Shown piece by piece: positions 14,695 through 22,417 of a stretch of 40,770 nucleotides of DNA. The first letter of the stretch is position 1, and the number at the start of each line of letters is the position of its first letter. The notes beneath the pieces were generated by a model. The model searched no databases and was not told where the DNA came from. It was given only the letters and a program-made list of their open reading frames with translations. The stretch is from SAR202 cluster bacterium (lineage in GTDB: Bacteria; Chloroflexota; Dehalococcoidia; UBA6926; VFHL01), in the NCBI GenBank assembly GCA_009392005.1, contig VFHL01000009.1:1-40770 (forward strand), written 5' to 3'. The translations under genes and the position numbers were made by a program.

Positions 14695-15784
14695 GGCGAT
14701 TAACGAACGGGCTCCTAGTCTTGCGGCTAATGCCTTCGTGCATCCTGCGGCTTATGTTGTGGGACATGTCGAAATTGGCGCGGATGTAATTGTCTTGCCT
14801 GGTGCTGTTGTGCGCGGAGATATGTCTGGTATCGTGATCGGTTCTGGAACTGTTGTCAGTGAGAACGCTGTTATTCATGGTGGTGGTGAAGGTACAGGGA
14901 ATCGTTACCGGGAAGGAAGCGAACCGGAAGACAGGTCTGGTTTTTTCGTGATCGGTCGGAATGTAGTTATACATCAAAGTGCGGTAGTGCACTGTGGGCG
15001 AATCGGTGATTATGCGAATATTGGAGGGAATTCGACTGTTCTTGATGGAGCTGAACTTGCGGATTACACCGATATAGCGGCGCACACAGTTGTGCCTCCC
15101 CGTGAAAAGATCCCATGGGGTGCAAACCTGAGAGGAATTCCGGCACCGAAATCGACTGCTGCCCAAATATCGACGACTAGACGAAGAGAACTGAGGTCTC
15201 AAGCGCGTGAGATTAGAGAGAAAATGCTGTTTTGGCAAGATATTGGTTTGACATCACAATCTGATTTGAAGGAGAAGGATATGATTCAGGCAATTGCCTC
15301 AAAGTCTCCTGATATTGATACCGAAGCTTGGGTCAGCGAAGCGGGATATGTTGCAGGAGATGTGACTTTGGGCAATAGGTCTAGCGTCTGGCCTGGGGCA
15401 GTTGTCATTGGTGATGCTGGCTCAGTTGTGATCGGTGAGTATTGCGACATTCAAGACAATGCGGTTGTGCATTCAGATGGAGACTTGATAATTGGAAATC
15501 ATGTTTCGATTGCTCACGGTACAAGTGTTCACGCTAGTAAAATAGGCAGTAATGTATTGGTGGCGAACAATTCTACGTTATTGGCTGATGTTGAAGTGGG
15601 TGACAACTGTATTATTGCGGCAGGGACGCTGCTAGATTGTGGAACGAAAGTGCCTTCGGGATCAATAGCGATAGGTGTTCCGGCTGTTATCCTACCGCTC
15701 GAAGCAACGCGACGCGAAAGACTTGATCAGACGGGGATCGGTTACTCTGAGAGGGCGCAAATTATGAAGGCTGCCGGCCTTTAG
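14687..15784 (+). CDS. Tandem (double-domain) gamma-carbonic-anhydrase-like protein
   Basis: The 365-residue protein holds two left-handed beta-helix hexapeptide domains of the gamma-carbonic anhydrase type, at about 10-155 and 205-335. A charged helical linker (about 165-198) joins them. Domain 1 has RGD (R43-D45), H64, an extended acidic loop (EGSEPEDR) and H102. At the position of the middle zinc histidine it has Q97, with H96 next to it. Domain 2 has all three histidines (H262, H277, H282) but Ile where the RGD arginine is expected (IGD, 241-243). In known enzymes zinc sits between neighbouring domains, so the two halves could form composite sites. The start overlaps the FAH gene and lacks a Shine-Dalgarno site, which fits coupling. 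Acyl-carrier transferases share the fold and are an alternative. Confidence 0.85.
   Translation: MLRAINERAPSLAANAFVHPAAYVVGHVEIGADVIVLPGAVVRGDMSGIVIGSGTVVSENAVIHGGGEGTGNRYREGSEPEDRSGFFVIGRNVVIHQSAVVHCGRIGDYANIGGNSTVLDGAELADYTDIAAHTVVPPREKIPWGANLRGIPAPKSTAAQISTTRRRELRSQAREIREKMLFWQDIGLTSQSDLKEKDMIQAIASKSPDIDTEAWVSEAGYVAGDVTLGNRSSVWPGAVVIGDAGSVVIGEYCDIQDNAVVHSDGDLIIGNHVSIAHGTSVHASKIGSNVLVANNSTLLADVEVGDNCIIAAGTLLDCGTKVPSGSIAIGVPAVILPLEATRRERLDQTGIGYSERAQIMKAAGL
15269..15283 (+). promoter_or_regulatory. Internal ribosome binding site and ATG at the second gamma-CA domain
   Basis: AAGGAG (15269-15274), a 6-nt spacer and an in-frame ATG (15281-15283) lie exactly at the junction between linker and second domain, at codon 199. 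Initiation here would make a separate 167-residue domain 2. The outer gene itself has no such site at its own start. Confidence 0.5.
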
Positions 15785-15814
15785 ACGAACGATTTATCAT
15801 AGTAGGATAAATTC

Positions 15815-16555
15815 GTGGAAAACATTACCAATCTCGATCTTGATTTGTTACGCGATTCCCTCGTGAGAGATGACTTGGTTTTTCTTGATGGTTTCCATGC
15901 AGTCAAACATGCTGCTCGATTTGGTGCTGACATTGAATTGGTCGTATGCGCTGATCTCGCGAAATTCTATTCGTTGGCAAGGGATCTAGCCCCATCTCTC
16001 AATGAGCAGTTAGGTTCCAGCATGAAATCCATCGGATGGCGTGAGATTGAGAAGATAGGACCAGGGCGCGCGCACTGGACGGGAGTTTGGGGTGTCGCAA
16101 AAAAACCGACGTACAGCGTTGCCGAAATACTTGACTCTGGAGACCCTGTTGTTCTCCTTGAACATCCCGAGAATCTCGGCAACCTCGGCGCATGTATCCG
16201 CGTCGCAGCCGCCGCGAGTGTGGGAGGTGTTTTGGTGGTCGGAACTGATATGCTTTGGGCTCCTGCAGTGGTCAGATCGGCGGCTGGGCTCCAGTTTGCT
16301 GTACCAGTAGCACCATTGGCAGACATATCTGCGATTACCCGACCCATCATCGCAATCGATCCGAAAGGTCAAGATGCTAGCTCCTCGGTGATTCCCGAGG
16401 CTGCGATCTTCGCATTTGGCAATGAGCGGCATGGCCTCAGTAGCCAGATCGAAGATCTCGCGGCTGCTCGGATAAAGATTCCGATGAAGAACGGAGTGAG
16501 TAGTCTCAACCTCGCGGTAGCAGTTGGGGTTGTACTCTATACCTTCATGGGGTGA
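15815..16555 (+). CDS. TrmH/SpoU-family RNA 2'-O-methyltransferase-like protein
   Basis: The 246-residue protein carries the SPOUT-fold knot motifs: LEHPENLGNLGACIRVAAAA, AFGNERHGLS and SSLNLAVAVGVVLYTF. The order and residues match TrmH-family enzymes that methylate a ribose 2'-OH in tRNA or rRNA using SAM. The N-terminal part (about 1-110) is variable. The start is the GTG at 15815 after an AGGATAA-type site. Base composition is higher in G+C than the neighbours through its middle part, with many C-ending codons. This may reflect transfer or just protein content. It stands 30 bp after the gamma-CA gene. The target nucleotide is unknown. Confidence 0.85.
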   Translation: MENITNLDLDLLRDSLVRDDLVFLDGFHAVKHAARFGADIELVVCADLAKFYSLARDLAPSLNEQLGSSMKSIGWREIEKIGPGRAHWTGVWGVAKKPTYSVAEILDSGDPVVLLEHPENLGNLGACIRVAAAASVGGVLVVGTDMLWAPAVVRSAAGLQFAVPVAPLADISAITRPIIAIDPKGQDASSSVIPEAAIFAFGNERHGLSSQIEDLAAARIKIPMKNGVSSLNLAVAVGVVLYTFMG

Positions 16556-16688
16556 TCGATGACGATCTTGGAGGCAAGTCCATTGACCAAATCAGTAAAG
16601 ATTCCCAGCAGAGATGTGGGTTCTAAAAAAACTATTAAAATAGTGGTGTTATAAAGTTGAACAACTGGAAGGAGAGCGGGAGAAGTTA

Positions 16689-17822
16689 TCAACTCCCTTG
16701 AAGTTGTTTACCTTCTGTTTTGATTGACGGTGCAATCACAAGCTGTGCGTCGTGCATTTCCCGTAAGTTCGTCGCTCCGCACATTCCCATAGCTGTTTGA
16801 AGGGACCCGATCAAGTTTTCTGTTCCATTCGTTCTTTCGGTTGGCCCAGAAAGTAATCGTTGTAATGTTGTTTGGGTGCCAGCGTAGACTCTCACCCCGC
16901 GTGGTAGAGCTGCGTGAGGGGTCGCCATTCCCCAATGGTACCCGTGTCCCGGAGCTTCCTGAGTGCCAGCGAACATTGACCCAAGCATGACAGCATCAGC
17001 ACCAGCGACAATTGACTTGCAGACGTCTCCACCAGTTCGAATTCCTCCGTCGGTAATGATTGGGACATACCGTCCGGTTTGTTTTTCATATGCATCCCGC
17101 GCCGCAGAGGTGTCAAGAGTTGACGTGACTTGTGGTACGCCAATTCCAAGGACTTCACGTGACGTACAGGCTGATCCCGGCCCAACGCCGACTAGTATCC
17201 CTGCCACACCTGTTTCCAACAGTTCAAGAGTTGCTGAGTAGGTGACGGTATTTCCGACGATTACGGGGACTTTTATTTGTTGAACGAATTCCTCAAAATG
17301 AAGTCCATTCGGGCTTTTAGAATAGTGTCTTGCTGTGGTGACTGTCGATTGAACGACAATGTAGTCAGCGCCTGCTTCTGCTGCTACCGGTCCAAGTCGT
17401 TTGGCGTTTAGGGGCGTAAAGGAGACCGCTGCTTTGCCACCTTTATCTTTAATTGCTTCAATCGTTCTCGCAACATAATCATCTTGAATGGGGGCTGCGT
17501 AATATTCTTGCATGAGATGAGTCACTGTAGCGTCAGGCTCATGTGCTATAGCTTCGATCGCAGAGTACGGATCTTCAAGTCTACCGTGTAAACCTTCTAA
17601 ATTTAATATCGCGAGCCCACCTGCAGCTGTTAACTCTGCTGCGAAGCTCGGATCGGTCACCGCGTCCATCCCAGCTGCTACAACTGGGAGGCGAAAAGTC
17701 TCATCTTCGATTTGAAAACTGACATCTGTTTGATCTGGATTTACCGTGTAATCGCCGGGAACTATCGCGACTTCGTCAAAACCATATGCTGGTCGCATTT
17801 GTTTAGAGATGAAAGTTTCCAT
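16689..17822 (-). CDS. GuaB3-type IMP dehydrogenase-related protein (no CBS domains)
   Basis: The 377-residue protein is an IMPDH/GMP-reductase-family TIM barrel. The loop with the catalytic cysteine, GPGSACTSR, is at 214-222 (C219), and the phosphate-binding segment ITDGGIRTGGDVCKSIVAGADAVMLGSMFAG follows. No CBS pair is inserted after the N-terminal strands, unlike canonical GuaB of about 480-490 residues. The opening (AYGFDEVAIVPGDYTVNPDQTD) matches the GuaB3 subfamily known from Cyanobacteria and Actinobacteria. Cyanobacterial GuaB3 has been reported as an IMP dehydrogenase, while other members are not assigned. Whether this one makes XMP or reduces GMP cannot be told here. A GAGGAGCGAT site precedes the ATG. 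It converges on the TrmH-like gene. Confidence 0.85.
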   Translation of the reverse strand: METFISKQMRPAYGFDEVAIVPGDYTVNPDQTDVSFQIEDETFRLPVVAAGMDAVTDPSFAAELTAAGGLAILNLEGLHGRLEDPYSAIEAIAHEPDATVTHLMQEYYAAPIQDDYVARTIEAIKDKGGKAAVSFTPLNAKRLGPVAAEAGADYIVVQSTVTTARHYSKSPNGLHFEEFVQQIKVPVIVGNTVTYSATLELLETGVAGILVGVGPGSACTSREVLGIGVPQVTSTLDTSAARDAYEKQTGRYVPIITDGGIRTGGDVCKSIVAGADAVMLGSMFAGTQEAPGHGYHWGMATPHAALPRGVRVYAGTQTTLQRLLSGPTERTNGTENLIGSLQTAMGMCGATNLREMHDAQLVIAPSIKTEGKQLQGS

Positions 17823-17979
17823 ATCGCTCCTCTAGCCCTTTAAAATGATTCTATCGTGCTGAGCAGGAAAAGCAACCCTAACGCGATAGAATTCATGAGA
17901 AATATGTTAAAAATATAACTGTATTAATTCGGTGCAGAGTGATGCTTGGGATTATTGTTTCGACTTTGATGTGAGCCTT

Positions 17980-19731
17980 TTAGTTGAGGTCTCGTAATTC
18001 GGCACTTTTGCTTTCAATATTATCTCGCGCTAACGAAATAAAATTATTAAGTTCTGTTGAACCTAAGTTTTTGCCATTACGCTGACGTACTGATACCGTG
18101 TCTGTCTCTATTTCTTGATCCCCCACAATCAACATGTATGGGATTTTTTGTAATTGAGCTTTCCTGATTTTGGCGTTCATTCGTTCGTTCCCGTCATCCA
18201 TTTCAACACGAATATCAAAACCCTTGATTTTATGCGTGAGCGTTTTGGCATAGTCAACATGTCGGTCGGCAATTGGTATAACTGTCGTTTGGATGGGTGC
18301 TAACCAAGTTGGTAAAGCGCCTCCCGTGTGTTCCAAAAGGATACCTAAAAATCGTTCCAATGAACCGAGTAATGCTCGATGCAGTACCACCGGACGTTCA
18401 AGTGTCCCTTCCTCAGTTGCGTACTCAAGCTCGAAACGTTCTGGGAGGGAAAAATCTAGTTGGATTGTCCCCAGTTGCCAATCTCGCCGCAAGGCATCTT
18501 TCACAAAAAAATCAATCTTAGGACCGTAGAATGCGCCTTCACCACTCATAACTTCGAATGAGATGTTTAAGGAATGCAGTGTTTCTTCGAGTATCTGCTC
18601 TGCTTTATCCCACATCTCAATATTGCCAACACGTTTTTCTGGACGCATTGATAGGGAAATCGATATGTCTTCAAATCCGAAAGTTCGATACGATGCCATA
18701 AGCATATGGACGAATTCACGTATCTCATCTTGGATCTGGCCAAACCGACAAAATATATGCGCGTCATCCTGAGAGAAACTGCGGACGCGCGTCAGGCCAT
18801 GAACAACCCCTGATCTTTCGTAACGGTGTAGGCGACCGAAATCTGCATATCGAATAGGCAATTCGCGATAAGAGTGAGTTTGTGATGCATAAAGCATTGC
18901 TGCTGCTGGGCAATTCATTGGCTTTACGCCGAATTCTCGATCATCAATATCAATGAAAAACATATTTTCAAGATAACTTTCGTAGTGCCCAGATTGTTTC
19001 CATAGATCGGTCGAGAAAATTTGAGGTGTGATTACTTCGTCATATCCATGTTTCGCGTAAAGGTCACGCATATAATCAATTAATAGTCCGTATATCAATG
19101 CTCCTTTGGGCAAGAAAAAAGGACTTGCTGGGGCGATAGCATCGAACATGAAGAGGTCGAGATCCCTTCCAAGTTTTCGATGGTCACGTTTTTCTGCTTC
19201 TTCAAGACTCGCCAAATAAATCTTTAAGTCTTTTGGTTTAGTGAAAGCTGTGCCGTATATACGTTGCAGTTGCTCCTTAGTTTCATCACCGCGCCAATAC
19301 GCTCCCGCAACACGGAGCAATTTAAATGCTTTAATGTCAGAAGTGTTCGAAACATGCGGTCCCTCACAGAGATCGGTGAATGTGTGTTGTGTGTACAAAG
19401 AAACTGTTTCATCTTCTATATTGTCGATGATTTCGAGTTTAAACGGTTGCTCAGCGAACATTTCGGTCGCCTCTGTTTTTGTGATCACAGTTCTTTCAAA
19501 AGCTGATTTCTGGTCAATAATTTCCCGCATCTTGTTTTCGATCGGTTCTAGATCATCCGGTGTCAGAGCTCTCGGTAAAAGAAAATCATAATAAAACCCA
19601 TCCTCGATGACAGGACCAATGGCTAGTTTAGCGTCGGGGAAAAAGGAGATAACCGCTTCAGCCATTACATGTGCCGCTGAATGGCGTAATGGCGTCAATG
19701 GATCATTTTCGTGATGGTGTTCGGAATTCAT
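17980..19731 (-). CDS. thrS: Threonine-tRNA ligase lacking the TGS domain
   Basis: The 583-residue protein begins directly in the editing domain, with HxxxH (H17-H21 in RHSAAHV) and the later CEGPH motif. The class II catalytic core follows: the MNCPA zinc cysteine, motif 2 RYERSGVVHGLTRVRSFSQDDAH, motif 3 VLHRALLGSLERFLG, and a C-terminal anticodon-binding domain. E. coli ThrRS is about 640 residues because of an N-terminal TGS domain. Here an in-frame TAG (19746-19744) lies just 15 nt before the start, so the shorter form is genuine rather than a mis-called start. The ATG has AGGAGAAGG upstream. The 268-bp divergent region with etfB shows no convincing T-box. Confidence 0.95.
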   Translation of the reverse strand: MNSEHHHENDPLTPLRHSAAHVMAEAVISFFPDAKLAIGPVIEDGFYYDFLLPRALTPDDLEPIENKMREIIDQKSAFERTVITKTEATEMFAEQPFKLEIIDNIEDETVSLYTQHTFTDLCEGPHVSNTSDIKAFKLLRVAGAYWRGDETKEQLQRIYGTAFTKPKDLKIYLASLEEAEKRDHRKLGRDLDLFMFDAIAPASPFFLPKGALIYGLLIDYMRDLYAKHGYDEVITPQIFSTDLWKQSGHYESYLENMFFIDIDDREFGVKPMNCPAAAMLYASQTHSYRELPIRYADFGRLHRYERSGVVHGLTRVRSFSQDDAHIFCRFGQIQDEIREFVHMLMASYRTFGFEDISISLSMRPEKRVGNIEMWDKAEQILEETLHSLNISFEVMSGEGAFYGPKIDFFVKDALRRDWQLGTIQLDFSLPERFELEYATEEGTLERPVVLHRALLGSLERFLGILLEHTGGALPTWLAPIQTTVIPIADRHVDYAKTLTHKIKGFDIRVEMDDGNERMNAKIRKAQLQKIPYMLIVGDQEIETDTVSVRQRNGKNLGSTELNNFISLARDNIESKSAELRDLN

Positions 19732-19916
19732 GAACGCCTTCTCCTAGCGGTACTTTTGAGCCTGTTTTCGCGTGTCGTTGGAGCATTCAATTCAGCAACA
19801 TTTAAACGCTTTTATGTTGCATCATTAGTTGAGATGAGTGGGCAAATCATATGCCAAACACCTTCTAGCAGTTTACGGTGGAAGGTTGGTAGCGTCAACG
19901 AAGTCATCAAAGTTTC

Positions 19917-19946
19917 TTGATACTGGCGAAACGTGGATGCTATAAT
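19917..19946 (+). promoter_or_regulatory. Strong promoter for etfBA
   Basis: TTGATA (19917-19922) and a perfect TATAAT (19941-19946) with 18 bp spacing, plus a TG at 19938-19939 that makes an extended -10. The start of transcription would be near 19953, about 47 nt before the etfB ATG. Confidence 0.8.
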
Positions 19947-19999
19947 TGTTCCCGGCCTATATGGCTAGGCGAGTAAAGGAACTAAAATTCGGAGGCGAT

Positions 20000-20797
20000 A
20001 TGCGTATAGTAACTTGTGTAAAACAGATGCCTGATCCTGAATCACCAGCATCTTTGTACAGTATTGATGATGTAAACAAGAAGGTTGTGCCTTCTTCAAA
20101 TGTCCCGCCCGATGTGAGCGATTATGATCGCTATGGGGTAGAGGCAGCCTTGATGCTCAAGGATAAAGACGCTGATGTGCATATCAGTGTTGTGAGTTTA
20201 GGTATCGATCATTCGTTGGATGTTATAAAACGTCCGGTGGCGATGGGGTGTGATGATCTTTATTTGATTCAAGGCGAAGATCTGGATGATCCAGACCCTT
20301 CTATTACGTCACATGGATTAGTAGCGGCTGTTAATCAGATAGGTGATGTGGATTTGATCACATTTGGCCGCCAGTCTGGTAATCGAGATCAGGCATCGGT
20401 GGGCCCCGGGGTTGCGGTGATTCTCGGCTGGCCGTGTGTCACTAACGCCGTTGATTTGGAAGATATTGGTGACGGGAAGCTGCGGGTTGAAAGATTGTCT
20501 GAAGGTGGTACTGAAATCGTTGAGGTGAATTTACCGGCTGTATTAACGTTCAGCAGTGAAATGCCTCACCAGCCAAGATATGCGACCATGCGTGGAATTA
20601 TGCAGGCGAAGCGGGTCGAGCCAACTATATGGAGCGCCTCAGACCTCGGTTTAGATGTAGCGAGCCTTGAGAAAATCGAAGTTCTTGACGTGTTTTTCCC
20701 AACTAGCACGACAGAGGTTGAAATAATTGAAGGTGATTCTCCAGCGGAGGCCGGTAGGGCACTTGCTCAACGATTGCGTGAAGCAAGAGTTATTTAG
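20000..20797 (+). CDS. etfB: Electron transfer flavoprotein beta subunit
   Basis: The start is the ATG at 20000, giving MRIVTCVKQMPDPES, with GGAGGCGAT upstream. A longer frame reaching 19946 would overlap the promoter. The 265-residue protein has the EtfB hallmarks. These are DRYGVEAALMLKD near residue 35, DLITFGRQSGNRDQASVGPGVA in the AMP-binding region, and PRYATMRGIMQAKR near 195-208. With EtfA it carries electrons from acyl-CoA and other dehydrogenases to ETF-quinone oxidoreductase. The ordinary non-bifurcating or the bifurcating type cannot be assigned by eye. It is the first gene of the unit etfB-etfA-orf. Confidence 0.93.
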   Translation: MRIVTCVKQMPDPESPASLYSIDDVNKKVVPSSNVPPDVSDYDRYGVEAALMLKDKDADVHISVVSLGIDHSLDVIKRPVAMGCDDLYLIQGEDLDDPDPSITSHGLVAAVNQIGDVDLITFGRQSGNRDQASVGPGVAVILGWPCVTNAVDLEDIGDGKLRVERLSEGGTEIVEVNLPAVLTFSSEMPHQPRYATMRGIMQAKRVEPTIWSASDLGLDVASLEKIEVLDVFFPTSTTEVEIIEGDSPAEAGRALAQRLREARVI

Positions 20798-20848
20798 ATA
20801 CGTTATTAATCTTGATGTTAACCAGTGGTTTGATAGGAGACAGTACTA

Positions 20849-21850
20849 ATGGCTTATGAAAATGGAGTTTTGGTCTACGGCGAAGCCAAGGATGGACGAT
20901 TGTTGAGCATCACGGGTGAGTTGCTGAACGTTGGACGGCAGCTTGCAGATTCCCTTGGACAACCGTTATCGGCAGCGCTCATTGGCGAAGGAACAGCTGA
21001 GCTAGCGCAAGAGGCGATTGCATTGGGTGCGGATAAAGTGTTTGTTGTTGATGACGCGATTTTCGCCGAATATCTGCATGATTTACACGTTCCGGCAGCA
21101 GTAAACGTGGCGAAAGAAGTTGATCCCTACATTATATTGGCGGGGCAAACTGCAAGTGGTCGTGATTTGGCACCACATCTTGCATTTCATTTGGATACTG
21201 GTATCGCGATTGACTGCACTGCATTAGAGATTGACTCGAGCACCAATCGTATGCGTGCGACGCGTCCATTTTCGGGAGGTAACTTCCGTCAGGTTATCGG
21301 AGTTAAGACCCAGCCCCAAATGGCGACCATCCGTAGTAAAGCGATAGACGGAGCTGCGCCCGATACGTCTCGTACAGGCGAAGTGGTAAATGTGAATCAT
21401 GGAGTGGACGCAAGCCAATCACGAATGAAATTTATTGAATCCAAGCCCATTGAATCCGAGGGTGTGCGTCTCGAGGATGCAGATGTTGTTGTAAGCGGTG
21501 GACGAGGCATTGGTGGTCCTGAAGGATTTGAAGGGCTAGAAGATTTGGCTGCTATTTTTGATGGCGGTGCTGTTGGAGGCTCTCGAGCGGCAACAGATTC
21601 TGGGTTTACTGCGCCTGAGAGGATGGTTGGAATTACTGGCGTAATTGTGGCTCCTAACCTCTATATGGCAATTGGCATATCCGGAGCGAGTCAGCATCTT
21701 GCGGGATGTGGCGGAGCGAAAACGATCGTGGCAATTAATACCGATGAAGAAGCACAAATATTCGGTTCCTCTAGTTTTGGTGTTGTTGGGGATTACAAGC
21801 AAGTTGTTCCAGCATTCGCCGAGGAGGTAAAGAAGCTTCTACAGGGGTGA
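20849..21850 (+). CDS. etfA: Electron transfer flavoprotein alpha subunit
   Basis: The 333-residue protein ends with the FAD-binding domain: VVVSGGRGIGGPEGFEGLEDLA, ATDSGFTAPERMVGITG, APNLYMAIGISGASQHLAG and INTDEEAQIFGSSSFGVVGDY. Compared with common EtfA, the QTGK stretch before VAP reads GITGV, a small change near the FAD. The N-terminal domain (about 1-190) matches the EtfA/EtfB fold. A TAGGAGACAG site precedes the ATG at 20849. It forms a heterodimer with EtfB and acts in the cytoplasm. Together with the thiolase-like, enoyl-CoA hydratase and acyl-CoA synthetase-like genes nearby, it fits beta-oxidation-type metabolism. Confidence 0.93.
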   Translation: MAYENGVLVYGEAKDGRLLSITGELLNVGRQLADSLGQPLSAALIGEGTAELAQEAIALGADKVFVVDDAIFAEYLHDLHVPAAVNVAKEVDPYIILAGQTASGRDLAPHLAFHLDTGIAIDCTALEIDSSTNRMRATRPFSGGNFRQVIGVKTQPQMATIRSKAIDGAAPDTSRTGEVVNVNHGVDASQSRMKFIESKPIESEGVRLEDADVVVSGGRGIGGPEGFEGLEDLAAIFDGGAVGGSRAATDSGFTAPERMVGITGVIVAPNLYMAIGISGASQHLAGCGGAKTIVAINTDEEAQIFGSSSFGVVGDYKQVVPAFAEEVKKLLQG

Positions 21851-21856
21851 AGTCTG

Positions 21857-22303
21857 ATGGCGATGGATGGCGATTTTTATATCGATATTGAAGAGACGTT
21901 CCAACAAATCAGTTCAGCTGAAGTCATCACAGTTTTTTTCCCACTTCTCGGTAAGACGTTGCTTGTTGACGTTCGGACAGATTCTGATACGGATCCCCTT
22001 GTCCGGGTTGTTCAAAAAGCTGACGGACCAGAGGATCGGGTGCGTCGTTTGCAACGCATGCGACCCCAATTTCCTCGACCAGATGCCATTGCGATGATTA
22101 TCTGGTCGCATCAACTGAGTACTTTGGAGCGATGTGGGGTCATTGATCAGATTCGTGATCGACTAGTTTCAACCGATCGGTTCAGTGCGGTAACGCAGTT
22201 AGATGAATCGCTAAAGATGATTATTGAACTTGAGAGCGCCGAGATTGTGAAGGCGATTACAGGGGATGAGTACCACACTTTGTGGTCGGCATCTGATAAG
22301 TGA
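21857..22303 (+). CDS. Unknown protein coupled to etfBA
   Basis: This 148-residue, largely alpha/beta soluble protein starts six bases after the etfA stop, behind an AGGGGTGAAG site, so it should be co-translated with etfBA. It has no signal peptide or transmembrane segment. Landmarks are an acidic start (DGDFYIDIEETFQQ), a strand TVFFPLLGKTLLVDVRTD, RVRRLQRMRPQFPRPDAIAMIIWSH in the middle, and one cysteine (LERCGV). No family was recognised. The tight coupling suggests a role in ETF assembly, regulation or interaction with a partner dehydrogenase; that is inference only. Confidence 0.72.
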   Translation: MAMDGDFYIDIEETFQQISSAEVITVFFPLLGKTLLVDVRTDSDTDPLVRVVQKADGPEDRVRRLQRMRPQFPRPDAIAMIIWSHQLSTLERCGVIDQIRDRLVSTDRFSAVTQLDESLKMIIELESAEIVKAITGDEYHTLWSASDK

Positions 22304-22417
22304 TCGTTAACGGAGTAATCAACGATTTACGGTGAGATGGTTCTCTGGTGGTCGCTATTTTTACTAAATGAAATTTTTGCGTATTGTTAAATTGCAATTC
22401 GAAGGGAATGGCACTAC

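Noticed and set aside
19795-19820. Inverted repeat GCACCAT-like hairpin (GCAACAT/ATGTTGC) between thrS and etfB as an operator
   Set aside because: A 7-bp perfect repeat with a 12-nt loop is expected many times by chance in 40 kb, and no promoter overlaps it convincingly.
19732-19999. T-box riboswitch for thrS
   Set aside because: The minus-strand leader has AGTACCGCTAGGAG near the start codon, faintly like a T-box core, but no full T-box sequence, specifier loop or terminator/antiterminator pair was seen.
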